A stretch of DNA of 35,193 nt, from positions 1 through 35,193 of the forward strand of contig NZ_JAEL01000056.1 in NCBI RefSeq assembly GCF_000518885.1. Reading direction: 5' to 3'. Every line of letters starts with the position of its first letter. Position 1 is the stretch's first letter. Positions 33,388 through 35,193 of this stretch are shown here, one piece after another. The notes beneath the pieces are model-generated. The model made no database searches. It worked only from the letters and a program-made list of their open reading frames with translations, and had not been told where the DNA came from. The DNA comes from Bacillus sp. J33. Lineage in GTDB: Bacteria; Bacillota; Bacilli; Bacillales; Cytobacillaceae. The translations under genes were made by a program, and so were the position numbers.

Positions 33388-33640
33388 CTAAAATACATCC
33401 TCTTGTTCGGCTTCTAGCCATCTATTGATTTTAGAAACAAACACCTCTAATCCTAGCTTTTCATCAATATGAAGAGCGTATCCAGAGAAACCTTCAGAAT
33501 GGTAATAGCAAACACCCTGGTACTTCTCATGCTTCCGGATGCCGTTCCTTTACCTCTAAAAAACTCTAGCTCCTTGCCCTGTTTTATATCAGCGATTTGA
33601 TCTTCAAGGGCTAAGGAGAATAAGTCTAACTGCTTCTTCC
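33388..33640 (-). pseudogene. Decayed unknown gene
   Basis: Two minus-strand frames join to give LALEDQIADIKQGKELEFF and, after a shift, KYQGVCYYHSEGFSGYALHI then EVFVSKINRWLEAEQEDVF stop. Residue usage looks protein-like but the frame is broken near 33530-33540. I do not recognise it. Confidence 0.4.
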
Positions 33641-33741
33641 CTCACCGCCTGGGAAAATTCTTTTGATTATCTTTTAAAAAAACTGAACTTTTTCTGATCT
33701 CATTCGTTATATATATAGACCCTATAAAAGGAGATGTATAT

Positions 33742-33819
33742 ATGGACCTTGCACTCTGGCTTCCTGTTGCAATTTGTGTTTTTATAGCAATTTATTATGA
33801 TCGGCCAAAGAAAAATTAA
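33742..33819 (+). CDS. 25-residue single-helix membrane peptide
   Basis: MDLALWLPVAICVFIAIYYD then RPKKN: one membrane helix (about 3-19) and a basic tail. AAAGGAG stands 8 nt before the ATG, TATATAT-rich promoter-like DNA lies upstream, and a hairpin with a T run follows at once, so a complete small transcription unit is likely. Function unknown; it is not next to a visible antitoxin, so a toxin role is only a guess. Confidence 0.6.
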   Translation: MDLALWLPVAICVFIAIYYDRPKKN

Positions 33820-33831
33820 ACAGTACTCGGG

Positions 33832-33857
33832 ATGGCACCTCATGGGTGTCTTTTTAT
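33832..33857 (+). terminator. Terminator of the small membrane peptide gene
   Basis: GGCACC / GGGTGTC with one bulge, then TTTTTATTTTTG. Confidence 0.75.
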
Positions 33858-33901
33858 TTTTGTAAATATCTTTTTATTTTAATTACAAATCACGACAAAA
33901 C

Positions 33902-33928
33902 ATGACGCAATATCTAATTTATGCTAGT
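33902..33928 (+). promoter_or_regulatory. Candidate promoter of the second c-di-GMP riboswitch
   Basis: ATGACG (33902-33907) about 17 bp before an extended -10, TGCTAGTAT. The start would fall just before the aptamer. Confidence 0.45.
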
Positions 33929-33937
33929 ATTTCCTCT

Positions 33938-34012
33938 GGGCAAATTTTACGAAAGTAAAAGACGCAAAGCATCGGGCCAAAAACAGCTTAATGTCATAGC
34001 AGCCGGGTTGCA
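33938..34012 (+). ncRNA. Cyclic di-GMP-I (GEMM-I) riboswitch, copy 2
   Basis: GGGCAAAUU, P2 UUUUACGAAAGUAAAA with a GAAA loop, GACGCAAAGCAUCGGGCC, then GUCAUAGCAGCCGGGUUGC. Same order as copy 1. P2 changed on both sides (CAC/GUG to UAC/GUA), keeping the pairing. The tetraloop receptor is less standard (CCAAAAA), so affinity may differ. Downstream, AGTTTGCC (34042-34049) pairs with the P1 strand (33939-33946, one G·U), and CCTT (34036-34039) pairs with AAGG of the ribosome site (34067-34070). Confidence 0.92.
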
Positions 34013-34079
34013 CAAGTATATTACCTATACACTACCCTTCTAGTTTGCCTGTACTTTTAGCTATGAAAGGTTGAAAAAT

Positions 34080-34301
34080 ATGATTTTCCCGACAGTTAAC
34101 AGCAACGATTCTGGTTTAAGACATGTAATTAAGGATCAAAACTATTGCTTATGTGGCGTTAAATACCATGTCTTTTCTACATTTACAAAAAGTGATTTTA
34201 AGAAGATTCAATTTAAAAAAGTAGATAATGTCACCTGCCCTAAGTGTAAAGCCATTATATCTGCTCATCACTCTAAGACTCCTTCACATCGATTTTATTA
34301 A
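34080..34301 (+). CDS. 73-residue CxC/CxxC protein under c-di-GMP riboswitch control (paralogue)
   Basis: MIFPTVNSNDS, HVIKDQNYCLCG, FSTFTKSDFKKIQFK, VTCPKCK, with a 12-residue extra C-terminal tail (AHHSKTPSHRFY) relative to the 61-residue paralogue at 18960-19145. The four cysteines and H15 are kept, with no gaps. Start ATG 34080, AAAGG 9 nt upstream; TTG 34071 is possible but overlaps that site. It lies in accessory DNA near a phage integrase and converges on the FbpA-like gene. Function unknown. Confidence 0.83.
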   Translation: MIFPTVNSNDSGLRHVIKDQNYCLCGVKYHVFSTFTKSDFKKIQFKKVDNVTCPKCKAIISAHHSKTPSHRFY

Positions 34302-34303
34302 CT

Positions 34304-34735
34304 TCAGACGGCATTGTGTTTTTCTGAAAAACATTTCACGTATGGACCCTCCACATAGTAATAATTGGGCTTTCCACAAGTCTTACAGGTCATAGAGTAA
34401 GTATTCCAACGCTTGTTGCAGTCTCTGCATTCCACCAATAAGATGTTATTGCGATGTCCTATTACCATTCCGTTGGCCAAACATTTCGGGCATCTTGTAA
34501 CCGGCTTAACATTTGTAATGCTCATGTTTATTCTCCTTTCAGAAAACCAGGTGTTTTCGGCAGCCTCTGTGTCAATATCACGGAAAGACGCAACTACAAG
34601 TTCATATTTAAGTTCCTCGTAATAGCATTCATGGATTCTCTTTCCCGATTGAGTTTTAGAAATATTCAATTCTGCTAATCTCTTGATGAGGATATTCCTT
34701 TTCTGCTTCATAACGGATTCATAAAGGATCCCCAT
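34304..34735 (-). CDS. FbpA-like domain joined to a zinc ribbon
   Basis: A 143-residue frame. Residues about 1-64 (MGILYESVMKQKRNILIKRL…YYEELKYELVVASF) resemble Fur-regulated basic protein A-like peptides. Residues about 71-143 form a cysteine-rich part (RCPKCLANG, ECRDCNKRW, TCKTCGKPNYYY, VKCF) that looks like a zinc ribbon. ATG 34735 has GGGGAG 8 nt upstream. AAAGGAG also stands 7 nt before an internal ATG at 34525 (MSITNVKP), so the ribbon may also be made alone. Divergent from the integrase. Function unknown. Confidence 0.65.
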   Translation of the reverse strand: MGILYESVMKQKRNILIKRLAELNISKTQSGKRIHECYYEELKYELVVASFRDIDTEAAENTWFSERRINMSITNVKPVTRCPKCLANGMVIGHRNNILLVECRDCNKRWNTYSMTCKTCGKPNYYYVEGPYVKCFSEKHNAV

Positions 34736-34778
34736 AGAATCAACTCCCCGATATAAGCATATAGAGGTGAGATTATTC

Positions 34779-35193
34779 ATGGCTAGTTTCAAAAAAGGGG
34801 TAATTCATGGCAATACAGAATTAAATATATAGACCCTGCTACTGGAAAACCGAAAGAAAAAAGTAAAAGTGGATTTAGAACGAAAAAAGAGGCACAGATT
34901 GAAGCTGCTGAAGTGGAGAAAAAGTTTTATCTCCGGCAACATTCTGTTATTGCGAATAGCGAAACTATACTAAAGGATTGGCTTACAGAATGGTTAGAAA
35001 TTTATGGAGCCCAATGCGCAGAAAGAACATTATTTAATCGATCTTGGTATATCAATAATCATATTATCCCAAGCCTTGGAAATTATAAAATGAATCAGTT
35101 AACACGGATAGAATATCAAAAATTTATTAATACCTTAGTTGAAAAAGGATACGCTAAAAAAACCATTCAGACGATTCATTCTATTTTTTGTAC
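34779..35193 (+). pseudogene. Phage-type tyrosine integrase, N-terminal part, frameshifted at AAAAAAGGGG
   Basis: ATG 34779 with GAGGTGA 8 nt upstream encodes MASFKKG, then the frame is lost and stops at 34830-34832. In the -1 frame the protein continues GNSWQYRIKYIDPATGKPKE, SGFRTKKEAQIEAAEVE (AP2-like arm-binding domain), LKDWLTEWLEIYG, RSWYINNHIIPSLGNYKMNQ (core-binding SAM-like domain) to the window edge. A -1 slip or one added A gives MASFKKRGNSWQYRIK, the usual integrase start. The catalytic domain is outside the window, so the element continues rightwards. Frameshift, slippage or sequencing error are all possible. Confidence 0.82.

Noticed and set aside
34736-34792. Extended N-terminus of the FbpA-like protein (MKLAMNNLTS…)
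   Set aside because: No ribosome site before 34792; it would overlap the divergent integrase start, while ATG 34735 has a good site and fits the family.

Overview
The window is a Firmicutes chromosome segment from a spore-forming Bacillaceae (Bacillus sensu lato). The evidence is the Bacillus subtilis-type order ccdA-yneI-ccdC-yneK, yneF-sirA-tkt-ynzC-yneB-yneA/lexA, glnA-glnR-ynbB-hflX-spoVK-hfq-miaA, the sporulation genes (sirA, spoVK, Spo0E-like, Sda-like), B. subtilis-type SOS boxes and GlnR boxes, strong AGGAGG-like ribosome sites, and two repeat families I know from Bacillus intergenic regions. A selenocysteine tRNA (selC) suggests the cell makes selenoproteins, which is uncommon in this group.

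Layout. 1-780: right part of an IS3-family element, 31 bp from selC (812-908, minus). 1.0-3.8 kb: yneK facing ccdC-yneI-ccdA (cytochrome c maturation). 3.9-10.1 kb: Bacillus repeat, a Spo0E-like phosphatase, an Lrp regulator divergent from an MBL-fold hydrolase, a heterodimeric ABC exporter and a lipoprotein. 10.2-18.1 kb: yneF, sirA, a 52-bp tandem repeat array, a group IIC intron placed directly after the tkt terminator, tkt, and the SOS block ynzC-yneB-yneA/lexA. 18.3-19.2 kb: a small membrane protein, then a c-di-GMP-I riboswitch controlling a 61-residue Cys-motif protein. 19.2-30.1 kb: glnA-glnR-ynbB-hflX, a TRIC channel, a VOC protein, a glutaredoxin, spoVK, hfq-miaA and mreBH. 30.1-35.2 kb: AT-rich accessory DNA with phage relics (XtrA-like, a frameshifted HTH regulator), an Sda-like gene and its broken duplicate, a CBO0543-like membrane protein, a second c-di-GMP riboswitch with a paralogue of the same Cys-motif protein, an FbpA-like/zinc-ribbon protein, and a frameshifted phage integrase running off the right edge.

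How parts work together. LexA and the YneA cell-division brake share an intergenic region with three SOS boxes. GlnR controls glnRA through two boxes at one promoter. SirA, Sda-like and Spo0E-like proteins would all restrain sporulation or replication at entry into sporulation, and Spo0A-box-like sites lie upstream of sirA and sda.

The signal I rate highest is the repeated pairing of a GEMM-I (c-di-GMP) aptamer with a tiny CxC...CxxC protein: one copy in the conserved backbone and one beside the integrase. Both leaders conserve a segment complementary to the aptamer P1 strand and a possible anti-Shine-Dalgarno. I know of no described function for this protein.
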